Shown here: one piece after another, positions 25,049-33,596 of the stretch
How positions within the stretch are numbered: position 1 is the first letter of the stretch
How the letters are laid out: each line of letters starts with the position of its first letter
NCBI GenBank assembly: GCA_031277535.1
Contig: JAITMD010000005.1
Span: 124,001-188,000, forward strand
Origin: Flavobacteriaceae bacterium
Lineage (GTDB): Bacteria > Bacteroidota > Bacteroidia > Flavobacteriales > Flavobacteriaceae
DNA: 64,000 bases
Direction: 5' to 3'
Program-made: the position numbers and the translations under genes
Notes under the pieces: generated by a model
The model's database searches: none
Told to the model about the DNA's origin: nothing
The model's input: the letters and a program-made list of their open reading frames with translations, nothing else

Positions 25049-25690
25049 ATGGATATACAACCAATTATTTTAATAATTATGGGGCTAACAGCCTTGATTA
25101 CATACCAAGGATTAAATGATTATACTTTTTTCAACAAGTATAATTTTGATATTTATGGTGTTAAGCAAGGACAATTTTGGAGATTTTTAACCTCTGGTTT
25201 TCTTCACGTAGATTGGCAACACTTTATCTTTAATATGATTACTTTGTATTTTTTTGGTAGTAATGTAGTGGATGTTGTCGGACCTTTTTACTTTATTCTT
25301 ATCTATATTGTAAGTTTGCTGGCAGGTAATGTACTAACTTATCAATTGTATCACAATGATTTAGCTTACAGAGCCGTAGGGGCATCTGGTGCAATTATGG
25401 GGGTGTTGTATTCTTTTGTAATTATGTTTCCTACACAAACTATTTATTTATTAGTTATTCCTATCCCAGGATTTGTATTTGCCATAGGTTATTTGTTGTA
25501 CTCTATTTATGGTATGCGAAAAAGAATGGATAATATAGGACATGCTGCACATTTTGGAGGAGCAATAGGGGGGCTATTATTAATTCTTTTAAAGTTCCCT
25601 GCTTTAATACAAGAAAGATTGTATCTTATTGGTATTCTGTTAATCCCAATATTACTCTTAATTGTTATGGCTAAAAAAGGAAAAATATAG
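25049..25690 (+). CDS. Rhomboid-family intramembrane serine protease
   Basis: 213 residues with six transmembrane helices. The catalytic dyad is visible: Ser113 in AVGASGAIMGV and His168 in GHAAHFGGAIGG. The N-terminal LTSGFLHVDWQHFIFNMITL contains the conserved His/Asn of the family. Such proteases cut transmembrane substrates inside the inner membrane; the substrate is unknown. It is divergent from the lipid A acyltransferase gene. Confidence 0.92.
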   Translation: MDIQPIILIIMGLTALITYQGLNDYTFFNKYNFDIYGVKQGQFWRFLTSGFLHVDWQHFIFNMITLYFFGSNVVDVVGPFYFILIYIVSLLAGNVLTYQLYHNDLAYRAVGASGAIMGVLYSFVIMFPTQTIYLLVIPIPGFVFAIGYLLYSIYGMRKRMDNIGHAAHFGGAIGGLLLILLKFPALIQERLYLIGILLIPILLLIVMAKKGKI

Positions 25691-25747
25691 GCGGTTAAAT
25701 CTATCTTAAAATAAATACTGAAAACGGAGTTCATATTTGAATTTAGA

Positions 25748-25755
25748 TATATTTG
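25748..25755 (+). promoter_or_regulatory. Putative sigma-A -7 element of the SIMPL gene
   Basis: TATATTTG, 31 bp before the ATG at 25787. Confidence 0.6.
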
Positions 25756-25786
25756 TCGATATAAAATTTGAAAAACAAGATTAATT

Positions 25787-26482
25787 ATGAAAAAGAGTTC
25801 AATATTGTTTGCGTCACTATTAATGGCTACTACAGCTGCTATTGCGCAAACAGGTTCAGGGCAAATTGTGCCACAAATACAAGTAAATGGAATTGGTAAA
25901 GTAAATGTAACTCCGGACAAAGTAACTATTCAGTTAGGAGTAGAAAATAAAGCAGATCAAGCAGATCAAGCTAAAAAAGCAAATGATGAAGCTATCGCTA
26001 AAGTTTTGAAATTTATCAAAGGAATGAAGATTGATGATAAAGATGTTCAAACACAACGTGTTAGTTTATACAAGACTCGTGATTACGAAGAGAAAAAGGA
26101 TTATTTCCAAGCGTCTCAATCAATTACAGTTGTCATAAAAGACATCTCTAAATATGAATCATTTATGACAGGGGTAATGAATGCTGGAATTAATAAAATA
26201 GATGGCGTTTCTTTTGAAAGTTCAAAAGTTGCAAGTTATGAAACAGAAGCACGTACTTTGGCTGTAAAAGATGCTAAACAAAAGGCAACTGATTACGCAA
26301 ATGCTTTAGGACAAAAAGCAGGAAAAGCTGTTTTAGTAACAGATGGTAGTTCATATGCTCCACCTGTCGTTCGCCCAATGTATATGATGAAAGGTGCAGC
26401 AGCAGATATGAATGAACAAACACTTGCTGTGGGAGAGATTGAGGTAATATCTAATGTCTCAATTAGTTTTTCTTTAGAGTAG
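25787..26482 (+). CDS. SIMPL-domain (DUF541) exported protein
   Basis: 231 residues: signal peptide MKKSSILFASLLMATTAAIA, then the SIMPL domain from about residue 30, opening IQVNGIGKVNVTPDKVTIQL and containing the conserved VQTQRVSLYKTRDYEEKKDY and DYANALGQKAGKAVLVTDGS. Related proteins (E. coli YggE, mouse SIMPL) are periplasmic and linked to oxidative-stress tolerance, mechanism unclear. Own promoter and own terminator. Confidence 0.9.
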   Translation: MKKSSILFASLLMATTAAIAQTGSGQIVPQIQVNGIGKVNVTPDKVTIQLGVENKADQADQAKKANDEAIAKVLKFIKGMKIDDKDVQTQRVSLYKTRDYEEKKDYFQASQSITVVIKDISKYESFMTGVMNAGINKIDGVSFESSKVASYETEARTLAVKDAKQKATDYANALGQKAGKAVLVTDGSSYAPPVVRPMYMMKGAAADMNEQTLAVGEIEVISNVSISFSLE

Positions 26483-26508
26483 TTTAAAAGTTAGAATAAA
26501 GTTCTTTT

Positions 26509-26539
26509 GAAAGCCTTTGAAATATTTTCAAAGGCTTTC
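26509..26539 (+). terminator. Intrinsic terminator of the SIMPL gene
   Basis: GAAAGCCTTTGAAA / TTTCAAAGGCTTTC stem followed by TTTTTT. It covers the start that the ORF track gives for the next gene, which argues for the later ATG at 26582. Confidence 0.9.
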
Positions 26540-26581
26540 TTTTTTATATATATTTGGAGCTTTTACGTTAATACTTTAACA

Positions 26582-28336
26582 ATGAACAACACGAAAATAA
26601 AAACAAACTATCCTGCCCTTTACACTTTAGTAACTGTATTCTTTTTTTGGGGATTTTTTGGTGCAGGAAATAGTATTTTTATTCCATTTTGCAAGGCATT
26701 CTTTCACTTAGATCAATTTCAATCACAGCTTATTGATTTTGCCTTTTACACAGCTTATTATTCAGGAGCACTTATTTTATTTTTAGCAAGCACATTAAAA
26801 GGTAGAGATATTGTAACATTTCATGGATACAAAAAATCGATAGTCTTTGGACTATTATTTTCAGCAATAGGAGCAGGCGTAATGATTTGGGCAGTTAATG
26901 TCAGTATTTACACAGCCTTGTTAATTGGGCTATTTATTGTAGCTTTAGGTTTTTCACTGCAACAGATTGCTGCAAATCCTTTAGTTATTTCAGTAGGAGA
27001 TCCTAAAACAGGGACGAGTAGAGTAAGTTTAGGAGGAGCAATTAATTCCTTAGGAGGAACCATAGGCCCTTTGCTAATGGCTTTTGCTCTTTTTGGATCT
27101 ACTAAAGCCTTAACAGATGACCAAATTCAGCATCTTAGCTTAGATAGTATGACTGCTTTGTACACAGGTGTGGGGATACTTTTCATTATAGCAGCAATGC
27201 TTTTTTGCTTCTCAAAAAAGATTCCTGATGGCATAAGTATTGAACCTATGGAACCTGCAAAAAAAGCAATTAAAACGCTTGTAGTAATGACAGTATTGTT
27301 AATTACTATTTATATTCCGGTTTTTGGAACTTACAGCAACGAATCAATTGATCGCATTGAAGTAATTAAAAAAGAAAGAGATACGATTAGTAATACTATT
27401 AAAATTACTATTGATCAGCAAAAGAAAGAAGAATTAGAAAAGGATAGAGCCAATCTGGATAGAGAGTCTCAACAATTAACAGAATCATTAGACAACACCC
27501 GTATAGGTTTATTAGGTTCTGCCTTACTTGTAATAGGTGGTTCTATTGCTTTTGCGTACAATAGAAGTAGAAAAAATAAAGAAGGATGGGGAGCTATGCA
27601 ATACCCTCAATTGTTGTTGGGGATGTTTGGAATTTTTGCTTACGTTGGAGTAGAAGTAGGAATAGGGAGTAATTTAGGCGAACTTTTAAAACTAAAAGAA
27701 TTTGGAGAATTGCAATCTTCAGAAATAACACCTTATATATCGATGTACTGGGGAAGTTTAATGATAGGTAGATGGGCTGGAGCAGTAAGTGTCTTTAACT
27801 TATCAGCAATACAACGTCATTTAGCAATGATTATAGTTCCTTTTTTAGCTTATTTTGCTGTATTAGGTGCAAATCATTTAGCTGGAAACGATGTTACACC
27901 CCTTTATTATTATGCTATTTGTGTTGTGATTCAAATAGGGTTAACTTATTGGACTAAAGATAAATCAGCTAAAACAATGATTATATTTAGTCTATTTGGT
28001 TTACTTGCAATGCTTACAGGTTTATTTACATCTGGAATGGTAGCAATCTATGCTTTCTTAGCTGGAGGATTAGCTTGTAGCGTTTTATGGCCTGCTATTT
28101 TTAATATTGCAATTATCGGATTAGGGAAATATACGGCACAAGGATCTTCTTTACTAATCATGATGATTCTGGGAGGAGGAATAATACCACCTATTCAAGG
28201 AAAAATAGCTGATATAATAGGGATTCATCAATCGTATATAGTTAGCTTATTATGTTTTGTTTATTTACTGTTATTTGGGATTGTTGCAAAAAGAGTTTTA
28301 AAGGAACAACAGATTAATATTGATGATATCGATTAA
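26582..28336 (+). CDS. FucP-like sugar MFS transporter with extra membrane/coiled-coil insert
   Basis: The track starts at 26507 inside a terminator; ATG at 26582 (MNNTKIKTNYPALYTLVTVF) is the right start, giving 584 residues. It belongs to the FHS branch of the major facilitator superfamily (sugar/proton symport): FFFWGFFGAGNSIFIPFCKA, QQIAANPLVISVGDPKTGTS, LGGAINSLGGTIGPLLM and YPQLLLGMFGIFAYVGVEVG are signatures. Between the two six-helix halves lie two additional hydrophobic helices separated by a charged coiled-coil of about 55 residues (ERDTISNTIKITIDQQKKEE ...). That makes it about 150 residues longer than FucP. Substrate unknown. Confidence 0.85.
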   Translation: MNNTKIKTNYPALYTLVTVFFFWGFFGAGNSIFIPFCKAFFHLDQFQSQLIDFAFYTAYYSGALILFLASTLKGRDIVTFHGYKKSIVFGLLFSAIGAGVMIWAVNVSIYTALLIGLFIVALGFSLQQIAANPLVISVGDPKTGTSRVSLGGAINSLGGTIGPLLMAFALFGSTKALTDDQIQHLSLDSMTALYTGVGILFIIAAMLFCFSKKIPDGISIEPMEPAKKAIKTLVVMTVLLITIYIPVFGTYSNESIDRIEVIKKERDTISNTIKITIDQQKKEELEKDRANLDRESQQLTESLDNTRIGLLGSALLVIGGSIAFAYNRSRKNKEGWGAMQYPQLLLGMFGIFAYVGVEVGIGSNLGELLKLKEFGELQSSEITPYISMYWGSLMIGRWAGAVSVFNLSAIQRHLAMIIVPFLAYFAVLGANHLAGNDVTPLYYYAICVVIQIGLTYWTKDKSAKTMIIFSLFGLLAMLTGLFTSGMVAIYAFLAGGLACSVLWPAIFNIAIIGLGKYTAQGSSLLIMMILGGGIIPPIQGKIADIIGIHQSYIVSLLCFVYLLLFGIVAKRVLKEQQINIDDID

Positions 28337-28396
28337 ATATTTGAATATCGTACGTAAAAAGTAATTTTTCACTTGGAGTAATAATTAGTGATTTAT

Positions 28397-28404
28397 TACA
28401 TTTG
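28397..28404 (+). promoter_or_regulatory. Putative sigma-A -7 element of the cysteine desulfurase gene
   Basis: TACATTTG (TAnnTTTG), 75 bp before the ATG at 28480, implying a leader of about 65 nt. Confidence 0.55.
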
Positions 28405-28479
28405 TACATTAACAACAGAAAAACTGATTATTTAATTTGACAGATTATACTAATTAATCTGGAAACAATAATTTTAACA

Positions 28480-29607
28480 ATGACAAAACAAGTATATCTT
28501 GATAATGCTGCTACTACTTCAGTACGTCCAGAAGTGATTGATGAGATGGTGAAAGTATTGAGAAATGATTATGGTAATCCTTCTTCAACTTATGCAATCG
28601 GGCGTCATGCCAAAGCATTAATTGAGAATGCAAGAAAAATAATTGCAAAACAACTTAATGCAACTTCTTCTGAAATTATTTTCACTTCATGTGGAACAGA
28701 AGGGAATAACTGGATTTTGCGTTCTGCCGTAAGGGACTTAGGAGTAAAGAGAATTATTTCTTCTAAATTAGAACACCATGCTGTATTAAATACAATCAAA
28801 CAATTACAAGCAGAATTCGGAATAGAAGTAGAGTTTTTAGACATTTTGGCAAGCAGTGAAATTGATTATGAACAATTAGCTACACTATTAGCTGATGAAA
28901 AACCTACATTAGTAAGTTTAATGCACGTTAATAATGAAGTAGGTACTATATTAGATTTAAAACGTGTGTGTGACTTATGTCAAGCTCATCAAGCTTTATT
29001 TCATTGTGATACAGTACAATCTATAGGTAAAACAGTAATTGATTTATCTGTTTATCCAATAGATTTCATCGTTGCAAGTGCTCATAAATTTCACGGTCCA
29101 AAAGGAATTGGTTTTGCCTTTATTCGTAAAAAGAATGTTTTGAAACCTGTTATCTTTGGAGGAGAGCAAGAAAAAGGATTAAGAGCAGGAACAGAAGGTG
29201 TGCACCAAGTTGTAGGTATGGCAAAAGCTTTAGAAATGGCTTATGAGTTATTAGATAAAGAAAGTGCACATATCAAAGCTTTGAAAGAATACTGTAAAGA
29301 AAAAATATCTACTGTATTTCCGGAAGCTAAGTACAATGGAAATGAAGTTGGATTTTACAATATCGTGAATGTCTTGCTTCCTTTATCAGAAGAGAAAGCA
29401 GCAATGATGTTGTTCCAATTAGATATGAAAGGGATTGCAGTATCAAGAGGAAGTGCTTGTCAATCTGGTAGTCAAAAACCTTCACATGTATTATCTCAAT
29501 TCTTGTGTGAATCAGATTTAAAGAAACCAAGTTTAAGAATCTCTTTCAGTCATGAAAATACGAAAGAAGACATTGATCTCTTGATTGATGTTCTTCAAAC
29601 AATATAA
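28480..29607 (+). CDS. Cysteine desulfurase (NifS/IscS-like)
   Basis: 375 residues, a class V aminotransferase-fold PLP enzyme that takes sulfur from cysteine to form alanine and a protein persulfide for Fe-S cluster or thio-nucleoside synthesis. Seen: YLDNAATTSVRPEVIDEM at the N-terminus, PLP lysine K203 in ASAHKFHGPKG, and active-site Cys327 in SRGSACQSGSQKPSHVL on the mobile loop. The short loop and no neighbouring iscU or sufE leave open whether it serves Fe-S assembly or tRNA thiolation. Own promoter and terminator. Confidence 0.93.
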   Translation: MTKQVYLDNAATTSVRPEVIDEMVKVLRNDYGNPSSTYAIGRHAKALIENARKIIAKQLNATSSEIIFTSCGTEGNNWILRSAVRDLGVKRIISSKLEHHAVLNTIKQLQAEFGIEVEFLDILASSEIDYEQLATLLADEKPTLVSLMHVNNEVGTILDLKRVCDLCQAHQALFHCDTVQSIGKTVIDLSVYPIDFIVASAHKFHGPKGIGFAFIRKKNVLKPVIFGGEQEKGLRAGTEGVHQVVGMAKALEMAYELLDKESAHIKALKEYCKEKISTVFPEAKYNGNEVGFYNIVNVLLPLSEEKAAMMLFQLDMKGIAVSRGSACQSGSQKPSHVLSQFLCESDLKKPSLRISFSHENTKEDIDLLIDVLQTI

Positions 29608-29614
29608 AACTAAG

Positions 29615-29637
29615 AATCTACCCCAATAGGGTAGATT
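29615..29637 (+). terminator. Intrinsic terminator of the cysteine desulfurase gene
   Basis: AATCTACCC / GGGTAGATT stem, loop CAATA, followed by TTTTTG. Confidence 0.88.
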
Positions 29638-29813
29638 TTTTGTTATTCCTTTATCACTTTTGCAGTAGAATAATAAACAAATTGTTAAAAGATTTAAACA
29701 TCAATAGCTTCTTCTTTTCTATTCCAAAGCAGAAGTAGTAACTACCAAACTAAACACAAGTAAATTAACTAAAAATGTTATGCAATTTGATTGCTTAGCT
29801 AAAACATTAGGTT

Positions 29814-29821
29814 TAAATTTG
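29814..29821 (+). promoter_or_regulatory. Putative sigma-A promoter of purM-ruvX
   Basis: TAAATTTG (-7), with TTG at 29791 about 20 bp upstream as -33 element; 20 bp before the purM ATG. Confidence 0.65.
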
Positions 29822-29840
29822 CGCAAACAACACACAATTT

Positions 29841-31013
29841 ATGAATTCGAATAACAGATATGCACAACGTGGCGTTTCAGCAGAGAAAGAAGACGTACAT
29901 AATGCAATTAAAAACATAGACAAAGGTCTATTCCCAAAAGCTTTTTGTAAAATAGTTCCTGATTATTTAAGTGGTGATGACAATTACTGTTTGATTATGC
30001 ACGCAGATGGAGCAGGTACAAAATCTTCTTTAGCTTACATGTATTGGAAAGAAACAGGGGATATCAGTGTATGGAAAGGTATTGCACAAGATGCTCTAAT
30101 CATGAATATTGATGATTTACTTTGTGTAGGAGCTACAGATAATATCATGTTGTCGAGTACAATAGGACGTAATAAAAACTTAGTACCAGGAGAGGTAATT
30201 TCTGCAATTATCAATGGTACAGAAGAACTTATAACTGAATTAAAAGAATTTGGTGTTACTATTCACTCTACTGGAGGAGAAACAGCAGATGTTGGAGACT
30301 TAGTACGAACTATTATTGTTGATTCAACAGTTACTGCTCGCATGAAGAGAAGCGATGTGATAGACAATGCTAATATTGAAGCTGGAGATGTAATTGTTGG
30401 ATTAGAATCTTTCGGACAGGCTACTTACGAGAAGAAATATAATGGAGGAATGGGAAGTAATGGATTAACTTCTGCACGTCATGATGTTTTTGATCATTCG
30501 TTAGCAAAAAAATACCCAGAAAGCTTTGATCCATCAGTTCCAGAAGAACTTATCTACTCAGGTAAAGTACAGCTGACAGACCAAGTTGAGGGATCACCAA
30601 TAGATGCTGGACAATTGGTTTTATCTCCAACAAGAACATACGCACCTATTATCAAAGCTATTTTAAGTAAATACTCTTCAGACAGTGTACATGGGATGGT
30701 GCATTGCAGTGGAGGTGCTCAAACTAAAATACTTCATTTTATAGATAATTTACACATTGTAAAAGATAATTTATTTGATGTACCACCTTTATTCCAATTA
30801 ATACAAGAGCAATCAAATACAGATTGGCGAGAAATGTATCAAGTGTTTAATTGTGGGCACAGAATGGAATTATATGTTAAACCGGAAGTAGCAGCAGATA
30901 TTATTGCTATCTCTGAATCGTTTAATGTAAAAGCACAAATAGTAGGTCGAGTAGAGGCTTCTGAAACAAAAAAACTAACAATAGAATCAAAGAACGGTAC
31001 GTTTACGTATTAG
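29841..31013 (+). CDS. purM: Phosphoribosylformylglycinamidine cyclo-ligase (AIR synthase)
   Basis: 390 residues, longer than the roughly 345 of the E. coli enzyme, as is usual in Bacteroidota. Makes aminoimidazole ribotide from FGAM with ATP, step five of purine synthesis. N-terminal RYAQRGVSAEKEDVHNAI, MHADGAGTKSSLAYMYW (the DGxGTK nucleotide loop), IAQDALIMNIDDLLCVGA, HSTGGETADVGDLVRTI and SGGAQTKILHF are conserved AIRS motifs. Cytoplasmic. Followed by ruvX after 15 bp, so co-transcribed. Confidence 0.9.
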   Translation: MNSNNRYAQRGVSAEKEDVHNAIKNIDKGLFPKAFCKIVPDYLSGDDNYCLIMHADGAGTKSSLAYMYWKETGDISVWKGIAQDALIMNIDDLLCVGATDNIMLSSTIGRNKNLVPGEVISAIINGTEELITELKEFGVTIHSTGGETADVGDLVRTIIVDSTVTARMKRSDVIDNANIEAGDVIVGLESFGQATYEKKYNGGMGSNGLTSARHDVFDHSLAKKYPESFDPSVPEELIYSGKVQLTDQVEGSPIDAGQLVLSPTRTYAPIIKAILSKYSSDSVHGMVHCSGGAQTKILHFIDNLHIVKDNLFDVPPLFQLIQEQSNTDWREMYQVFNCGHRMELYVKPEVAADIIAISESFNVKAQIVGRVEASETKKLTIESKNGTFTY

Positions 31014-31028
31014 TTTAAATAAAAAGGC

Positions 31029-31436
31029 ATGGCAAGGTTATTATCAATTGATTACGGAAAAAAAAGAACAGGTATAGCTGTTTCTGATGAATTGCAAATT
31101 ATAGCTTCAGGCTTAACAACTGTAGACACAGATCAGTTACTTGACTTTTTAAAAAAATACTTTGCTGCCGAAAAAGTAGAAAAAATTATCGTAGGAGAGC
31201 CTAAACGTCTAAACAATGAACCTTCTGAAGTGGTTCCTTTGATAGACGCTTTTATTGAAAAGTTTAGTAAACTATTTCCTTCAATGCCTATAGAGCGAAT
31301 GGATGAAAGATTTACTTCTAAAATGGCTTTTCAAACTATGATAGACAGTGGTTTGAAGAAAAAACAGCGTCAAAATAAAGCTCTGATTGATGAGATTGCC
31401 GCTACAATAATTCTTCAAGACTATATGAACAAATAA
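31029..31436 (+). CDS. ruvX: Holliday junction resolvase-like / pre-16S rRNA nuclease YqgF
   Basis: 135 residues, RNase H-like fold. Catalytic acidic residues appear in the typical places: the Asp of LSIDYGKKRTGIAVSD, the Glu of IIVGEPKRLN and the C-terminal Asp in ALIDEIAATIILQDY; MDERFTSKMA is also conserved. In E. coli YqgF matures the 5' end of 16S rRNA. Second gene of the purM transcription unit. Confidence 0.92.
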   Translation: MARLLSIDYGKKRTGIAVSDELQIIASGLTTVDTDQLLDFLKKYFAAEKVEKIIVGEPKRLNNEPSEVVPLIDAFIEKFSKLFPSMPIERMDERFTSKMAFQTMIDSGLKKKQRQNKALIDEIAATIILQDYMNK

Positions 31437-31496
31437 TTACGAAGTGCTTTTAGAAAATTTCTAAGAATATAAACGCACTTTTAAGTTATTATAGAT

Positions 31497-31504
31497 TAAT
31501 TTTG
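31497..31504 (+). promoter_or_regulatory. Putative sigma-A -7 element of mqo
   Basis: TAATTTTG (TAnnTTTG), 21 bp before the mqo ATG at 31526. Confidence 0.6.
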
Positions 31505-31525
31505 TAAAAAAATAAATCCGATATA

Positions 31526-33025
31526 ATGTCAAGTATACAAAAATCAGAGGCTGACGTTGTTTTAATAGGAGCCGGTATTATGAGTGCCACTTTAGGTGTA
31601 ATGTTAAAAGAGCTGAAACCAAACCTAACAATTGAGGTTATTGAGCGTCTCGACAGTCCGGCTGCCGAAAGTTCTGATGCAATGAATAATGCAGGAACTG
31701 GACACTCTGCGTTTTGTGAATTAAACTATACGCCTGAAAAAGCAGACGGTTCAGTCGATGCTACTAAGGCGATAAACATTGTGGAACAATTCGAAGTTTC
31801 ACGTCAATTTTGGTCTTATTTAGTAAATAAGAACATAATTAAAGATCCTAAAGCTTTTATCCATACAGTACCTCACATGAGCTTTGTTTGGGGAAAAGAT
31901 AATGTAAGTTTCTTAAGAAAAAGATTTGAGGAGTTACAAAAATACCCACTATTTTCACAAATGGAATTTTCTGATAATCCAGAAAAAATCAAAGAATGGG
32001 CTCCTTTATTAATGGAAGGTAGAAAGTTAGACGATTCGTACGCTGCAACTCATATGATGTTAGGTACTGATGTAAACTTTGGTAACTTGACAAAGCAATT
32101 ATTTGATCATTTGAAAAGTACAAATGGAGTACACTTAACATTTAATACACAAGTAGTAGATATTAAACGTCAAGGAAAAAGATGGCAAGTAGTTTCTAAA
32201 GATTTAAAAACAGGAACGAAAAAAGTTGTAAATACTAATTTTGTATTTGTTGGTGCCGGAGGTGGTGCGATTTTGTTATTACAAAAAGCAGATATCCCAG
32301 AAAGTAAAGGATTTGGTGGTTTTCCAGTAGGTGGACAATGGCTTGTTTGTAACAATCCTGAGATTGTAAATAAACATATGGCTAAAGTGTACGGAAAAGC
32401 ATCTGTGGGTGCCCCACCGATGTCTGTACCTCACTTAGATACTCGTTATATCGATGGTAAGCTATCTTTATTATTTGGTCCTTATGCAGGTTTTTCTACA
32501 AAATTTTTAAAACAAGGATCATATGCTGACTTGTTCAAATCTTTAGAAGCAAATAATATCGGGCCAATGCTTGGTGTAGGAATGCGCAATATGGATTTGA
32601 CTAAATATTTGATTGGACAAGTATTACAATCTGATAAAGCTCGCGTAGAGGCATTAAAAGATTATTTCCCAGATGCTAAAGCGGAAGATTGGAAAATAGA
32701 GATTGCAGGACAAAGAGTACAGGTAATTAAAAAAGATAAAGAGGGTAAAGGGATTTTGCAATTTGGTACAGAAGTAGTAAATGCTGCAGATGGTTCTATT
32801 GCTGCTTTATTAGGAGCTTCTCCAGGAGCTTCTACAGCAACACCTATTATGCTAAAGTTACTTGCTAAATGTTTTAAAGATGAGTTTAATTCAACGGAAT
32901 GGCAAACGAAGTTTAAAGAGATGATTCCTTCTTTTGGACTTAAATTGAATGAACACCCAGAATTAGTAGCAGAAGTAAGAGATAATACTTCAAAAACATT
33001 GAAGATTTATCCAAACAATAAATAA
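31526..33025 (+). CDS. mqo: Malate:quinone oxidoreductase
   Basis: 499 residues, a membrane-associated FAD enzyme that oxidises malate to oxaloacetate and passes electrons to menaquinone, replacing or supplementing soluble malate dehydrogenase in the TCA cycle. N-terminal dinucleotide fold DVVLIGAGIMSATLGVMLKE, then NNAGTGHSAFCELNYTPEK, VGAGGGAILLLQKADIPE, GGFPVGGQWLVCNNPE and the C-terminal LLGASPGASTATPIM, all Mqo hallmarks. Own promoter and terminator. Confidence 0.96.
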   Translation: MSSIQKSEADVVLIGAGIMSATLGVMLKELKPNLTIEVIERLDSPAAESSDAMNNAGTGHSAFCELNYTPEKADGSVDATKAINIVEQFEVSRQFWSYLVNKNIIKDPKAFIHTVPHMSFVWGKDNVSFLRKRFEELQKYPLFSQMEFSDNPEKIKEWAPLLMEGRKLDDSYAATHMMLGTDVNFGNLTKQLFDHLKSTNGVHLTFNTQVVDIKRQGKRWQVVSKDLKTGTKKVVNTNFVFVGAGGGAILLLQKADIPESKGFGGFPVGGQWLVCNNPEIVNKHMAKVYGKASVGAPPMSVPHLDTRYIDGKLSLLFGPYAGFSTKFLKQGSYADLFKSLEANNIGPMLGVGMRNMDLTKYLIGQVLQSDKARVEALKDYFPDAKAEDWKIEIAGQRVQVIKKDKEGKGILQFGTEVVNAADGSIAALLGASPGASTATPIMLKLLAKCFKDEFNSTEWQTKFKEMIPSFGLKLNEHPELVAEVRDNTSKTLKIYPNNK

Positions 33026-33028
33026 AAA

Positions 33029-33060
33029 AATAGGATGACTATAATTGGTCATCCTATTTT
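33029..33060 (+). terminator. Intrinsic terminator of mqo
   Basis: AATAGGATGAC / GTCATCCTATT stem, followed by TTTTATT. Confidence 0.88.
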
Positions 33061-33075
33061 TTATTACTATACTCT

Positions 33076-33114
33076 AAAAGAAATGGCAAACTAAATTAGT
33101 TTGCCATTTCTTTT
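33076..33114 (-). terminator. Terminator of the DUF1456 gene
   Basis: AAAAGAAATGGCAAACTAA / TTAGTTTGCCATTTCTTTT, near-perfect palindrome of 39 bp between mqo and the convergent DUF1456 gene; usable in both directions. Confidence 0.85.
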
Positions 33115-33127
33115 ATATTGTGAAAGA

Positions 33128-33556
33128 TTATTTATCTTTTTTCTTTCCGTTTTTAAATTTAATTCCTGCAATTGGAGATTCCTTTTTACTTTTAAAGTTT
33201 GTTCCTTTTTTAAAAGCTGGTTTAGAGGTAGTTTTAGGCTTTTTCTCTTCAGTAACCTCTCTTAGTACTTCTTTTTTCTTTTGTTGCGCTAAATTAGCTT
33301 TATTAGCCGCTAAAACATCCATTGGATTTTTAGGTTCTTCTTTAGTTCCTCTTAAATAGATTACTAAACCATTTAAAAAGTTACGTAGAATCTGATCACC
33401 ACATTCAACATACTTTGGATGATCTGCATTTCTAAAGAAGTTACCGATTTCTCCTTTAGAGATTTTAAAATCTACTAACTCTAAGATTTCTACTATTTGA
33501 TCATCTCTCAATTGTAAAGCTACTCTAAGCTTTTTAAATATATCGTTATTTGTCAT
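33128..33556 (-). CDS. DUF1456 (YehS-like) protein with basic tail
   Basis: 142 residues. The first 70 are one DUF1456 module: NNDIFKKLRVALQLRDDQIV, EILELVDFKISKGEIGNFFR, LRNFLNGLVIYLRG. E. coli YehS (about 156 residues) has two modules in tandem; here the second is missing and is replaced by a Lys-rich, probably disordered tail (KPAFKKGTNFKSKKESPIAG ... GKKKDK). The tail suggests nucleic-acid or ribosome contact. Function unknown. Confidence 0.87.
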   Translation of the reverse strand: MTNNDIFKKLRVALQLRDDQIVEILELVDFKISKGEIGNFFRNADHPKYVECGDQILRNFLNGLVIYLRGTKEEPKNPMDVLAANKANLAQQKKKEVLREVTEEKKPKTTSKPAFKKGTNFKSKKESPIAGIKFKNGKKKDK

Positions 33557-33575
33557 ATTCTAAAGTATTATGGGG

Positions 33576-33583
33576 CAAATGTA
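33576..33583 (-). promoter_or_regulatory. Putative sigma-A -7 element of the DUF1456 gene
   Basis: Plus-strand CAAATGTA reads TACATTTG on the minus strand, 20 bp before the ATG. Confidence 0.6.
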
Positions 33584-33596
33584 CTATTAAAAGCTA

